Shown piece by piece: positions 1 to 7,595 of a stretch of DNA of 34,084 nucleotides (positions are counted from its first letter, which is position 1; every line of letters starts with the position of its first letter). The stretch is from Bacteroidaceae bacterium (GTDB lineage Bacteria; Bacteroidota; Bacteroidia; Bacteroidales; Bacteroidaceae). Made by a program: the position numbers and the translations under genes. Under the pieces are notes generated by a model. That model was given only the letters and a program-made list of their open reading frames with translations. It ran no database searches and was not told the DNA's origin. The stretch is taken from contig JAFSRW010000087.1 in assembly GCA_017445925.1 (NCBI GenBank), positions 1 to 34,084 of the forward strand. The letters run 5' to 3'.

Positions 1-143
1 AGCAATGGCGAAGAAGGCAAAGTCCATTGTGACCTTGTCCTTGCCAAAGTGACGGAAGCGTTTGTAGTGCATGTTGTACTTCATTTGTCCGAAGACCGCT
101 TCGGGTTCTATAGGACGGTTGGAGCGGTGCTCAAGCCCCCTCT
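1..143 (-). pseudogene. Truncated IS1182-type transposase, C-terminal fragment
   Basis: Read on the minus strand, this stretch encodes [20 protein letters not shown] and, further on, [18 protein letters not shown] and [10 protein letters not shown]. This matches the C-terminal part of the DDE domain of IS1182-family transposases, where an [12 protein letters not shown] block carries the last catalytic Glu. The frame runs off the left edge of the window. On the other side it stops resembling a transposase at about 143, where AT-rich short repeats begin, so the N-terminal ~400 residues normally expected are absent here. It is either a decayed copy or one cut by the repeats. The family call rests on the motif alone; confidence in 'transposase remnant' is high. 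Confidence 0.75.
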
Positions 144-146
144 CTT

Positions 147-205
147 CAAATTGAAAATTGAAAGTTGAAAATTATTCGATTAACAGTAAACGGTAAACAG
201 TAAAC
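147..205. repeat. AT-rich short direct repeats
   Basis: Two tandem blocks lie side by side. At 147-173 the unit is TTGAAAA/TTGAAAG, repeated about three times. At 181-205 the unit is AACAGTAAAC/AACGGTAAAC, repeated. They separate the transposase remnant from the micro-protein genes. The style resembles the GTGAAGA-type tandem block inside the permease gene at 5671-5709, which suggests one class of dispersed short repeat in this genome; that link is an inference. Confidence 0.6.
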
Positions 206-209
206 TAAT

Positions 210-299
210 ATGAACAAGACAATTAAGACTATTCTGCAAATCATCGGATATGTTATAGCTGCCATACTGGGTGGTGCAGGAGCAAGTTGCTTACTCTAA
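210..299 (+). CDS. Smalltalk-like 29-residue membrane micro-protein
   Basis: The frame encodes 29 residues, beginning MNKTIKTILQIIGYVIAAIL and ending GGAGASCLL. A basic N-terminus is followed by one hydrophobic segment with small residues at its end. This is the layout of the Bacteroidales micro-proteins that annotation pipelines call 'smalltalk protein'; their function is unknown. The next gene starts four bases after the stop, so the two are probably one transcription unit. It is too short to be certain on sequence alone, but the start, frame and hydrophobic pattern fit the family well. Confidence 0.6.
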   Translation: MNKTIKTILQIIGYVIAAILGGAGASCLL

Positions 300-302
300 A
301 CT

Positions 303-494
303 ATGGACAGGAAAAAGAATGTACAGTACACATGTGCTGTGATGCTGATTAGCACAAGCATAGTGATGGTAGCCTATCAGGTGTTTACCATAGCAGATGT
401 GGCAAACGGACTTCTTTTCTACGTAGGACAAGCATTCCTCCTGGCAGGCTCCATCTTCGGACTTGACTATTACATTGATAAGGTAACGAAATAG
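303..494 (+). CDS. Small two-helix membrane protein, unknown function
   Basis: This encodes 63 residues with two likely membrane helices: about residues 9-31 (TCAVMLISTSIVMVAYQVF) and about 36-56 (GLLFYVGQAFLLAGSIFGL), with charged ends (MDRKKN at the start, DKVTK at the end). It follows the smalltalk-like gene by four bases and ends just ahead of a hairpin terminator, which supports a two-gene micro-operon. No family is recognised. The antisense frame over the same bases lacks sensible composition and is rejected. Confidence 0.5.
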   Translation: MDRKKNVQYTCAVMLISTSIVMVAYQVFTIADVANGLLFYVGQAFLLAGSIFGLDYYIDKVTK

Positions 495-517
495 GCATTG
501 CTTATCACTTATAAAGA

Positions 518-545
518 ATAGCACCCAATGGATGCTATTTTTCTG
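518..545 (+). terminator. Rho-independent terminator after the micro-protein pair
   Basis: The arms AATAGCA (518-524) and TGCTATT (534-540) form a perfect 7-bp stem with a 9-base loop, followed by a T-rich stretch. It sits 23 bases after the stop at 494. Confidence 0.7.
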
Positions 546-552
546 TATTATA

Positions 553-584
553 TATTGCGGATTAAAAAATAATCCTTATCTTTG
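553..584 (+). promoter_or_regulatory. Bacteroidetes-type promoter for the repeat protein
   Basis: A TATTG box at 553-557 is followed by 19 bases and TATCTTTG at 577-584. This matches the Bacteroidetes sigma-ABfr consensus TTTG-N19/20-TAnnTTTG. The start codon is at 639, giving a leader of about 45-50 bases. Confidence 0.7.
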
Positions 585-638
585 CCACAGAATCATTAAC
601 TAAACCAAATAATAACCTATAAACAATTTAATTAAAAC

Positions 639-3600
639 ATGAACAGAAAACTTTTACTCATTATTTTAGGACTGTTGCTGATTCCTATAGGGATGATGGC
701 GCAGTGGGAGAGCGGCACCAGCAAGACGGGATCCGTATCTTCAAAAGTACATGATGTGTGGTTCTCCATTACGCTGCCTGAAGACGGTCAGGTGGACTTG
801 ACGTTAGAACCCCTGGGAAACATCAGCTCTGAGAATCTGACCCTCTATGCTGTTGTGGATGGCGAGAATGTTCAACGTGCTTTCTCATGGGTTGACGGTT
901 CCAACCGCACCCTTACCTGTCCGAACATGAAACCTGGCACTTACAAGGTGAAGGTGAACGCCAGCCCTAAGGACAATAAGGTGAGCGGCACCTTTCGCCT
1001 GCATTACACCTTTACGGCTCCTTATTACAAGACCGATCCTACGCCTAATGACACTTGGGATGCCTGCCCAATGCTGGAGAGCGGCGTAACACTGCACGGT
1101 CATTTGGGTTATGCCTATGCTCCTTCCGACGTTGACGATGTGGATTGGTTCCAGATTCAGGTGCCTAAGGACGGCAAACTTACCTTCGAGGTGGTGACCG
1201 CACCTACACTGAAGATTGGTTTTGGTACCCTGAATGTGCTCAATGCCGAGGGTAAAGATGTGCAGCAGCGCAATGGTATGTGGCTGGACCAGTCTGACGT
1301 CACCCTCGTGTTTGAGATTCCCGATGTAGCAGCTGGTACCTACTATATTCGTCTGCCTCGTTATAGCGGCTACGGTATCTACCATCTTACGCCTCACTTC
1401 ACACCTGTGGTGGTGGATAGTGAACCTGAACTCAATGACACTTGGGATACTGCTACGCTTCTCAATGAAAGTCAGCCACAGAATGCTCACTTGGGCTACT
1501 TCTACAACTCAAGTATCTATAACGACAATGTCGACTGGTACAGGATTGAGGTACCTGAGGATGGCAAGCTTACCTTCGAGGCTTACAGTTCATCCACACT
1601 CACTTTAGGTTTCTGTACCTTGAATACGCTCAAGTCTGATGGAACCGGTGTGGCACAACGCAACGGTATGTGGTTTGATAAGCGTGATGCCAACATTGTG
1701 TTTGAAATTCCTGATGTTTCTGCAGGTACCTATTACTTCTGCGTGCCTCGTTACAGTGGCTACGGAAATTATTCTCTGACCTATTACTTTACCAGCCATG
1801 CTGCTGAGGCAGATCCCGAGCCTAATAATACTTGGGATACCGCTACAGAACTGAAGGTTGGTCCTACTATTACTGGGCAGTTGGGTTATGACTACCAGAA
1901 TACGAAGGATGTGGAAGACTGGTATGTGCTGAATGTACCTGAGGAAGGAATCATTACCCTAACAGTCTGGAGTGAGGAAACGCTGAAAATAGGCTTTGCC
2001 ACCATCAATTCTCTCAACGCAGATGGTATAGAATTATCCCAGCGCTCAGGTCAGTGGCTTGACAATCCTGGTGATACACTCACCATGACGCTGTCCAATG
2101 CAGCAGCAGGTAACTACTATTTACGCCTGCCTCAATACAGTGGCTATGGTACTTATCATCTTCGTTATAATTTCACTCCATGCAGTAAACTGAATGATGC
2201 AGAGCCTAATGATACGTGGGACACTGCCAGTGAGATTGTACGCGGTGTGACCAACGATGCTCGTCTGGGTTACGACTACAATAGCTCGATGGACACCAAG
2301 GATTGGTTCCGGTTTGACGTGCCTGAAGAGGGTGTTGTTACTGTGACTGTTCATTCTGAAAAGACGCTGAAGATAGGCTTTGGTGAAATTAAGACGCTCA
2401 ATGCTGAAGGTACGGAACTGAATCAGCGTGCAGGTCGTTGGTTCGACATAGCTGATACCACACTGGTTATGACCTTGCCCAATGCTGCTGCCGGTACCTA
2501 TTATCTATACTTGCCCCAATATAGCGGTTATGGCGGCTACACCGTTCGATATGACTTCACTCCATGTGCTATTGCCAATGATGTTGCAGGCAACGATACC
2601 TGGGACACGGCAGCTTTCATAGAATCGGGCAATACCAATGAGGCTCGTCTGGGTTACGATTACAATAACTCAATGGACACAAAAGACTGGTTCTTGTTCG
2701 ATGTTCCCGAAGAGGGTGTTGTTACTGTGACTGTTCATTCTGAAAAAACTTTGAAGATAGGCTTTGGCGAAATTAAGACGCTCAACGCTGAAGGTACAGA
2801 GCTGAGTCAGCGTGCAGGTAGATGGTTCGATATTCCAGATACCACCCTTGTTCTGACGTTACCCAATGCTGCCGCCGGTATCTATTATCTGTACTTGCCC
2901 CAATACAGTGGTTATGGTGGCTACACCATTCGGTATGACTTCACGCCATGTGCCTATGCCAATGATATAGCAGGCAATGATACTTGGGAAACTGCTGTTT
3001 ATATTGAGAACGGCACAACCACACAGGGACGTTTAGGCTACGATTACAATAACTCGATGGATACAAAGGATTGGTACACGTTCACAATGGAGGCCGACGG
3101 AAGTGCCACGTTTACCATCCGGTCAGAGAAGACGCTTAAACTGGGATATGCCGAGATTCTAGCACCCTACGAAACCGAGGAGGGTACAAAAATGAGTCGT
3201 CGCGCAAGCCGGTGGCTTGATTATGCAGACTCTACCCTTGTGTTTAATGCAGATAATCTTGCGGTTGGTACGTACTATCTGTACATACCTCATTACAGCG
3301 GCTATGGCGGCTACTCTATCAAGTCGGACTTCACCAAGAACCCGTACTACCGCCAGGTGATGACCAACACCGACTTTGCTTCACGCCTCCAGCTGGAGGA
3401 GGGCAAGAGTGTTTACGGCACGTTGGGCTATGAGTACAATGCTGGTGCACGGTCGGAGGCTTGGTTCGACCTTGGTAACATGCACGGCAAGCAGATAGAT
3501 GTGAACGTAGAGGTGGAGCAGAGCCATTCGCTTTCTATCAGTGTAGCTACATTATATATCTATAAGGGTGACAACGAGGAAGGCAAGCCTATCCTTCAGA

Positions 3601-5432
3601 ATGTAAGGAGTGAGCGTCTGGAGCGCAGTTCCGGAACAATTTCCTATATCGACAAGAATGAGGAGGATAGCCACTACGTCTTCTGCCTGCCACGTTATAA
3701 CGGCTACGGTGGCTACAAGATAACATTAGGCGATGAACAGGAGGAAGGCGAAACAGATATGGCCAGCAATAGCATCAAGGTAATGACAGGCGGTAGGAAC
3801 ACTGTCCGTAAGGGTGTTCCGTGCGAGAACCCCATTACGGTATCTAACCTCAGTGACCTGCCGTCAGACTTCTTCTTGCTGGCCGTTCTTCCTACCGAAA
3901 ATGTCAACATCATTGGTTTCCGTATGCCAATAGGTGGTGGTAGAACTCAATATGTACCTGTTGACAGCGTTGCCGTTCCAGGTGAGAATATGTGTCTCTT
4001 CGTTGTTCCCAAACTGTTGCCATGGGAGAGTTATACTTTCACAATGATCAGCGAGGGCAAGGGTGATATTGCCTATGCACCTGAAAGAGTTGTTTTCGAT
4101 GCTCAACGTCGTGTTATCATCCTGGGTACTGCTGTTACAGTAGCCGCAATCGGCGCATTTGCCAAGACGGCTGTTACGGGCTTGGTTATAGGTGGCGCCC
4201 TCGACTGGGTATCTAAGAAAGCGGGTGATGCTATTTTCCCTGCCGATAGTGAGGCAGCCCAGCAATATGCAAGTTTGATGGGAACCACTACTGAGCAGTT
4301 AGGCATACGCTCGTCATGGGATAGTCCTGCTGTATATACAGCCAAGTCGTTCGTTGGAACATGCACAACCGAGGCAACGAAGAAGATCGTGCCTAAGACA
4401 GGTACCCCGCTTGACATTATAGGTAATACCATTACCGTTCTGCAGAATATCATCCCGAACTTGCGACGCCGTATCTGGTACTGGATTTACAAGGATTTGG
4501 GCTACTTCGACAATAATAGTCTGGATGTGCTCGACGGCAAGCATGCTGTTACGGATGTGGTTGCTTCGTGGGACCCCAACGAAATGGTTGGTCCGCAGGG
4601 AGTTGGAAAAGAGCATTATATTGGAGAGACCCAGACTATAACCTATCGTATTCTGTTTGAAAACAAAGCCGAGGCTGGCGATGCAGCTTACCGAGTACGT
4701 GTGAGCGATGAACTGGATGAGAACGTATTTGATGTATCTACCGTACGATTTGGCGAGACCAGCCATGATGGCGTAGGTTACAATTGGGAGATGAAACGCG
4801 AGGGTAACAAACTCACTTGGGACATCAAGGGTATAGAGTTGCCACCTAACGTGAATGCTCCTGAAGGCGAAGGCTTCGTAAGCTTCTCGGTTGACCTGAA
4901 GCCTAACCTCGCTAACGGAACCAAAATTAAGAATAAGGCCACGATTATATTCGATAAGAATTATCCTATCGAAACCAATGAGTTTGTGAATACACTCGAC
5001 TTGGTTCCACCAACCACTACCATGTCAAGTGCTGATATCAACGCTACAGGTGATGCCTTTAATGTACACTGTTTATCTAATGATGCAGGCGCTGGTGTGG
5101 ACAGCTATCTGTTCTTCGTTTCAGAAGATGGTGGGGATTATGCTTACTACGGACAGAGCGTAACAGGTAGCTTAGACTACCCAATCACTCCCGGTGCTTC
5201 AGGGAAGTCCTACAGCTTCTATGTTCTTGCAACCGACAAGGTGGGTAACGTAGAGCGAGTTATTCCTCAGGTTATCTATGGCGACACCAGTGTGGATGGT
5301 ATCCGTATCGTGAATGATACGAATCCAAGTATCAAGGTTTACACCATTGATGGACGGTATGTGGGTGATACCATCTCCGGACTGAAGAAGGGTATTTACG
5401 TGGTAGGAGGCAAGAAACTCTTTATCAAATAA
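639..5432 (+). CDS. Large secreted protein with eight ~128-residue repeats, DUF7619-like domain and sorting-type tail
   Basis: The protein has 1597 residues. Residues 1-20 form a signal peptide (basic start, hydrophobic core, MMA cleavage site). Eight repeats follow, starting near residues 22, 129, 258, 388, 515, 643, 771 and 901. Most open with a NDTWDTA motif and close with YSGYGxY before an FTP-like end; the first lacks YSGYG and the last is divergent. The fold is likely a beta-sandwich of the PPC (bacterial pre-peptidase C-terminal) type. Residues ~1150-1175 are hydrophobic. Residues ~1312-1454 begin DPNEMVGPQG and contain GTKIKNKATIIFDKNYPI, which fits the DUF7619/DUF11-like domain of secreted Bacteroidetes proteins. 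The last ~35 residues (VYTIDGRYV, then GIYVVGGKKLFIK) resemble a type IX secretion tail. An adhesin or other surface role is plausible, but no enzyme motif is visible. Confidence 0.85.
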   Translation: MNRKLLLIILGLLLIPIGMMAQWESGTSKTGSVSSKVHDVWFSITLPEDGQVDLTLEPLGNISSENLTLYAVVDGENVQRAFSWVDGSNRTLTCPNMKPGTYKVKVNASPKDNKVSGTFRLHYTFTAPYYKTDPTPNDTWDACPMLESGVTLHGHLGYAYAPSDVDDVDWFQIQVPKDGKLTFEVVTAPTLKIGFGTLNVLNAEGKDVQQRNGMWLDQSDVTLVFEIPDVAAGTYYIRLPRYSGYGIYHLTPHFTPVVVDSEPELNDTWDTATLLNESQPQNAHLGYFYNSSIYNDNVDWYRIEVPEDGKLTFEAYSSSTLTLGFCTLNTLKSDGTGVAQRNGMWFDKRDANIVFEIPDVSAGTYYFCVPRYSGYGNYSLTYYFTSHAAEADPEPNNTWDTATELKVGPTITGQLGYDYQNTKDVEDWYVLNVPEEGIITLTVWSEETLKIGFATINSLNADGIELSQRSGQWLDNPGDTLTMTLSNAAAGNYYLRLPQYSGYGTYHLRYNFTPCSKLNDAEPNDTWDTASEIVRGVTNDARLGYDYNSSMDTKDWFRFDVPEEGVVTVTVHSEKTLKIGFGEIKTLNAEGTELNQRAGRWFDIADTTLVMTLPNAAAGTYYLYLPQYSGYGGYTVRYDFTPCAIANDVAGNDTWDTAAFIESGNTNEARLGYDYNNSMDTKDWFLFDVPEEGVVTVTVHSEKTLKIGFGEIKTLNAEGTELSQRAGRWFDIPDTTLVLTLPNAAAGIYYLYLPQYSGYGGYTIRYDFTPCAYANDIAGNDTWETAVYIENGTTTQGRLGYDYNNSMDTKDWYTFTMEADGSATFTIRSEKTLKLGYAEILAPYETEEGTKMSRRASRWLDYADSTLVFNADNLAVGTYYLYIPHYSGYGGYSIKSDFTKNPYYRQVMTNTDFASRLQLEEGKSVYGTLGYEYNAGARSEAWFDLGNMHGKQIDVNVEVEQSHSLSISVATLYIYKGDNEEGKPILQNVRSERLERSSGTISYIDKNEEDSHYVFCLPRYNGYGGYKITLGDEQEEGETDMASNSIKVMTGGRNTVRKGVPCENPITVSNLSDLPSDFFLLAVLPTENVNIIGFRMPIGGGRTQYVPVDSVAVPGENMCLFVVPKLLPWESYTFTMISEGKGDIAYAPERVVFDAQRRVIILGTAVTVAAIGAFAKTAVTGLVIGGALDWVSKKAGDAIFPADSEAAQQYASLMGTTTEQLGIRSSWDSPAVYTAKSFVGTCTTEATKKIVPKTGTPLDIIGNTITVLQNIIPNLRRRIWYWIYKDLGYFDNNSLDVLDGKHAVTDVVASWDPNEMVGPQGVGKEHYIGETQTITYRILFENKAEAGDAAYRVRVSDELDENVFDVSTVRFGETSHDGVGYNWEMKREGNKLTWDIKGIELPPNVNAPEGEGFVSFSVDLKPNLANGTKIKNKATIIFDKNYPIETNEFVNTLDLVPPTTTMSSADINATGDAFNVHCLSNDAGAGVDSYLFFVSEDGGDYAYYGQSVTGSLDYPITPGASGKSYSFYVLATDKVGNVERVIPQVIYGDTSVDGIRIVNDTNPSIKVYTIDGRYVGDTISGLKKGIYVVGGKKLFIK
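1027..3726 (+). repeat. Tandem coding repeats of about 384 bases
   Basis: Seven of the eight repeat domains of the large secreted protein fall here with a period of roughly 384-390 bases. The fifth and sixth copies (about 2182-2564 and 2565-2949) are nearly identical over long stretches, for example around 2325-2365 and 2708-2748, while other pairs have diverged. This points to recent duplication of one unit by unequal recombination, on top of an older array. Confidence 0.8.
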
Positions 5433-5458
5433 GTTTTGAGCCGTAGACTTTAGTTAAT

Positions 5459-5492
5459 TAAGAAAGGTGTGCCACGAGGCGCACCTTTTCTT
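5459..5492. terminator. Bidirectional terminator between convergent genes
   Basis: A strong hairpin has arms AGAAAGGTGTGCC (5461-5473) and GGCGCACCTTTTCT, with loop ACGA. T-rich sequence follows on the plus strand and AATTAA lies ahead of it, giving U-rich tracts in both directions. It serves the repeat-protein gene (ends 5432) and the permease gene, whose stop codon overlaps the stem at 5491. Confidence 0.8.
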
Positions 5493-6783
5493 ATTTGACA
5501 CTAAATCCTATGGATTCTATAGCTTGGCGGATATCATCTTCACTGAAGTTGCCTGAAACTTGGGCCATACCGTCATCTAAAGAGACGGTGACGGATTCTA
5601 CTCCTTCTACTGACGCTATAGCTTTCTGAGCATTGGCTGCGCAGTGGTTGCAGGTCATACCGCTTATTTTGAAATGAAGAGTGAAGAGTGAAGAATGAAG
5701 AATTGGGGTTTCGCAGTGAGATTTTTCCTCTTCACAGTCATGACAATGGCAATGATGATGGCTATGAGGACTGAGGGCGTTGAGGAGCAGGAGAACCATC
5801 AATACGGTGCAGAGAATGCTGAACCATCCAGGCTGATGTGCGCAGCATTCTTGCATATTAGCCAAGGGTGCTGTGAACCATTCTGAGGGCAACAGATAGT
5901 CGATACCTAATGCAAAGGTGATGGCTCCGGCAATGATGGAGAAGAGATAGATGGCCAATGTCTTTCGGCCCAATACCTTGTTTATTATAAGTATGCTGGC
6001 AACATTGCTGGCGGGACCTGCCATCAGCAGTACAAGAGCTGCTCCCGGGGTAAGTCCTTTCATCATCAGCGCCAGAGCGATGGGGATGCTACCCGTGGCA
6101 CACAGGTACATGGGGATGCTGAACAGCAGCACAAAGAGGATGCTGTAAAGCGTATTGCCCTGGAAGGCTGTAAACCAGGAATCGGGAACGGCTGCTGTGA
6201 TAATGCCGGCAATAACAAGGCCTATCACTAACCATTTGCCGATATCCTCCATCATTTCGACGAAAGCGTAACGAAAAGCCCCCTTCAAACTCCCCCCAAA
6301 GGGGAGTGTTTTATTCTTTTCTTCTTGGTTGTTTGGCGTTGAAGCACTCCCCCAAAGGGGGAGCGGGGAGGGGGCCTCTATCTTGTTCACCAGCGTTCCC
6401 CCCAATATAGCTGTCAGGAAGGCGGCAATGGGACGGATGATGGCAAAGGGCAAACCCATAAGGCTGTAGGTAGCGATAATGCTGTCCACACCCGTCTGCG
6501 GAGTGGCTATCAGGAAGGAAACCGTGGCTCCCTTGCTGGCACCTTCGCGCCTTAACCCCATAGCTGTTGGAATCACGCCGCAAGAGCAGAGGGGTAGGGG
6601 AACCCCAAACAATGCGGCAAGGAATACCGAGCGGAAATTGTTCTTACCCAGATGATTTGTGTAAAGGGTGCTGGGCAGGAACTCGTGCATAAGTCCAGCT
6701 AGAAGGAAGCCCAGTAGCAGGTAGGGTGACATCTCGTTGGTCAATACCCATACCTCTTTCAGAATGTCTAATAATACGTTCAT
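5491..6783 (-). CDS. SO_0444-type copper/zinc efflux permease fused to an HMA domain
   Basis: The protein has 430 residues. The permease part has about eight helices, with PLCSCGVIP (CSCG at residues 66-69), ATPQTG (93-98) and LMAGPASN (253-260). These are hallmarks of the DUF318/ArsP-like permeases, here closest to the SO_0444 family that exports Cu/Zn. Residues 340-357 form a His/Cys-rich stretch (SHHHCHCHDCEEE) likely to bind metal. Residues 372-430 are an HMA metal-binding domain with GMTCNHC (375-381). Two insertions made of repeat DNA are read in frame: residues ~137-169 and ~359-371. Both fall between domains and the gene has no stop, so the protein is probably functional. It is convergent to the repeat protein. 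A TAnnTTTG box lies 28 bases ahead of the start. The exported metal is inferred. Confidence 0.85.
   Translation of the reverse strand: MNVLLDILKEVWVLTNEMSPYLLLGFLLAGLMHEFLPSTLYTNHLGKNNFRSVFLAALFGVPLPLCSCGVIPTAMGLRREGASKGATVSFLIATPQTGVDSIIATYSLMGLPFAIIRPIAAFLTAILGGTLVNKIEAPSPLPLWGSASTPNNQEEKNKTLPFGGSLKGAFRYAFVEMMEDIGKWLVIGLVIAGIITAAVPDSWFTAFQGNTLYSILFVLLFSIPMYLCATGSIPIALALMMKGLTPGAALVLLMAGPASNVASILIINKVLGRKTLAIYLFSIIAGAITFALGIDYLLPSEWFTAPLANMQECCAHQPGWFSILCTVLMVLLLLNALSPHSHHHCHCHDCEEEKSHCETPILHSSLFTLHFKISGMTCNHCAANAQKAIASVEGVESVTVSLDDGMAQVSGNFSEDDIRQAIESIGFSVK
5671..5709. repeat. GTGAAGA-type short tandem repeat inside a coding gene
   Basis: On the plus strand this is a run of GAAATGAAGA, GTGAAGA, GTGAAGA, ATGAAGA units. 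On the minus strand it is read as residues 359-371 of the permease-HMA protein (around HSSLFTLHF), forming the linker between the His/Cys-rich segment and the HMA domain. The composition matches the short repeats found between genes, so it is likely repeat DNA taken into the frame. Confidence 0.65.
6274..6376. repeat. Palindromic GC-rich repeat inserted in frame in the permease gene
   Basis: Two inverted GC-rich blocks, CCCCCTTCAAACTCCCCCC with AAAGGGGAGTG (about 6279-6310) and CACTCCCCCAAAGGGGGAGC (about 6345-6364) followed by GGGGAGGGGGC, flank a core of about 35 bases. Each block contains its own hairpin (CTCCCC..GGGGAG). Read on the minus strand it yields SPLPLWGSA, then LPFGGSLKGAF, a translated pattern I associate with dispersed Bacteroidales intergenic repeats. 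It adds roughly 33 residues in the loop between two membrane helices without breaking the frame. Confidence 0.7.
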
Positions 6784-6810
6784 GTCTTTATGTTTTTATC
6801 TTTCTGGGTG

Positions 6811-6818
6811 CAAAAGTA
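6811..6818 (-). promoter_or_regulatory. -7 box for the permease-HMA gene
   Basis: On the minus strand the sequence is TACTTTTG, a match to TAnnTTTG, with the ATG about 27 bases downstream. No well-spaced -33 box was found (a TTTG lies only 14 bases upstream), so this is tentative. Confidence 0.45.
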
Positions 6819-6849
6819 CGCAGTATCGGCTGCAAATGAGTTGCAAAAG

Positions 6850-6880
6850 TTGGGTTAGTGAAAAAAAAAATGTATTTTTG
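6850..6880 (+). promoter_or_regulatory. Promoter of the nucleosidase-symporter operon
   Basis: TTG at 6850-6852, 20 bases of spacer, then TATTTTTG at 6873-6880. Transcription should begin near 6887, which rules out the upstream in-frame ATG at 6858 and places the true start at 6900 with a very short leader. Confidence 0.75.
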
Positions 6881-6899
6881 TGGGCAAAACAAAATAAAT

Positions 6900-7589
6900 A
6901 TGGGAAAAACGATAGGTGTGCTCACTGCCATGAGCGTTGAATTTAAGCAAATTGCCTCCATTCTGACGGACACAAAAACGGAAAAGATTGGACCGCAGGA
7001 GTTTCTGATTGGTAAACTGGCCGGTAAGACTATTGTTCTGCTGCAATGTGGTATAGGAAAAGTGAATGCTGCTACTGGCATTACTAATCTGATTATCCAC
7101 TTCAAGCCAGACTGCGTTGTCAGCACAGGTGTGGCAGGCGGAATAGATACATGCCTTAAGATTATGGATGTAGTGGTGAGTACTGCAACGTGTTACCACG
7201 ATGTGTCGTGCGGCGATGATGTGGACCCAGGCCAGATTCAGGGCTTGCCTCGCTTCTTTGAAAGTGATAAGGCTATGGCAGAGACGGCAGAGGCTCTGTC
7301 CTCTGATGTACGCATTGTTCCAGGTCTGATATGTACAGGCGACCAGTTTATCACCAACCGTGAACAACTGAATGTTATAAAGGCTGCATATCCTGAGGGG
7401 CTTGCCGTAGATATGGAGTCTGCTGCGATTGCTCAGGTGTGCCATCTTTATGGCGTTCCGTTTGTAAGTTTTCGCATTATCAGTGATACACCGGGTGCTG
7501 AGGAACACTTTGAGGAGTACCTGAACTTCTGGCAGACAATGGCCGACAAGAGTTTCTCCCTAACACGTCTTTTCCTGAACAACCTGTGA
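6900..7589 (+). CDS. mtnN: 5'-methylthioadenosine/S-adenosylhomocysteine nucleosidase
   Basis: The protein has 229 residues, the usual length for this family. It cleaves the adenine from methylthioadenosine and S-adenosylhomocysteine in the cytoplasm, feeding methionine salvage and removing SAH. Key features are AMSVEF with the catalytic-type Glu14, the STGVAGGI loop (75-82), LAVDMESAAIAQ with Glu173 for the ribose, and IISD with Asp196 as the likely proton donor. The ATG at 6900 is chosen because the promoter -7 box (6873-6880) lies after the earlier in-frame ATG. The symporter gene follows after six bases, so they are probably cotranscribed. High confidence. Confidence 0.93.
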   Translation: MGKTIGVLTAMSVEFKQIASILTDTKTEKIGPQEFLIGKLAGKTIVLLQCGIGKVNAATGITNLIIHFKPDCVVSTGVAGGIDTCLKIMDVVVSTATCYHDVSCGDDVDPGQIQGLPRFFESDKAMAETAEALSSDVRIVPGLICTGDQFITNREQLNVIKAAYPEGLAVDMESAAIAQVCHLYGVPFVSFRIISDTPGAEEHFEEYLNFWQTMADKSFSLTRLFLNNL

Positions 7590-7595
7590 TAAGAC

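Noticed and set aside
885-1490. 201-residue frame on the minus strand within the repeat protein
   Set aside because: It mirrors the repeated coding DNA of the 1597-residue gene, and no motif or promoter supports it.
6858-6899. Upstream ATG extending mtnN by 14 residues
   Set aside because: The promoter -7 box at 6873-6880 lies after it, so the transcript cannot include it.
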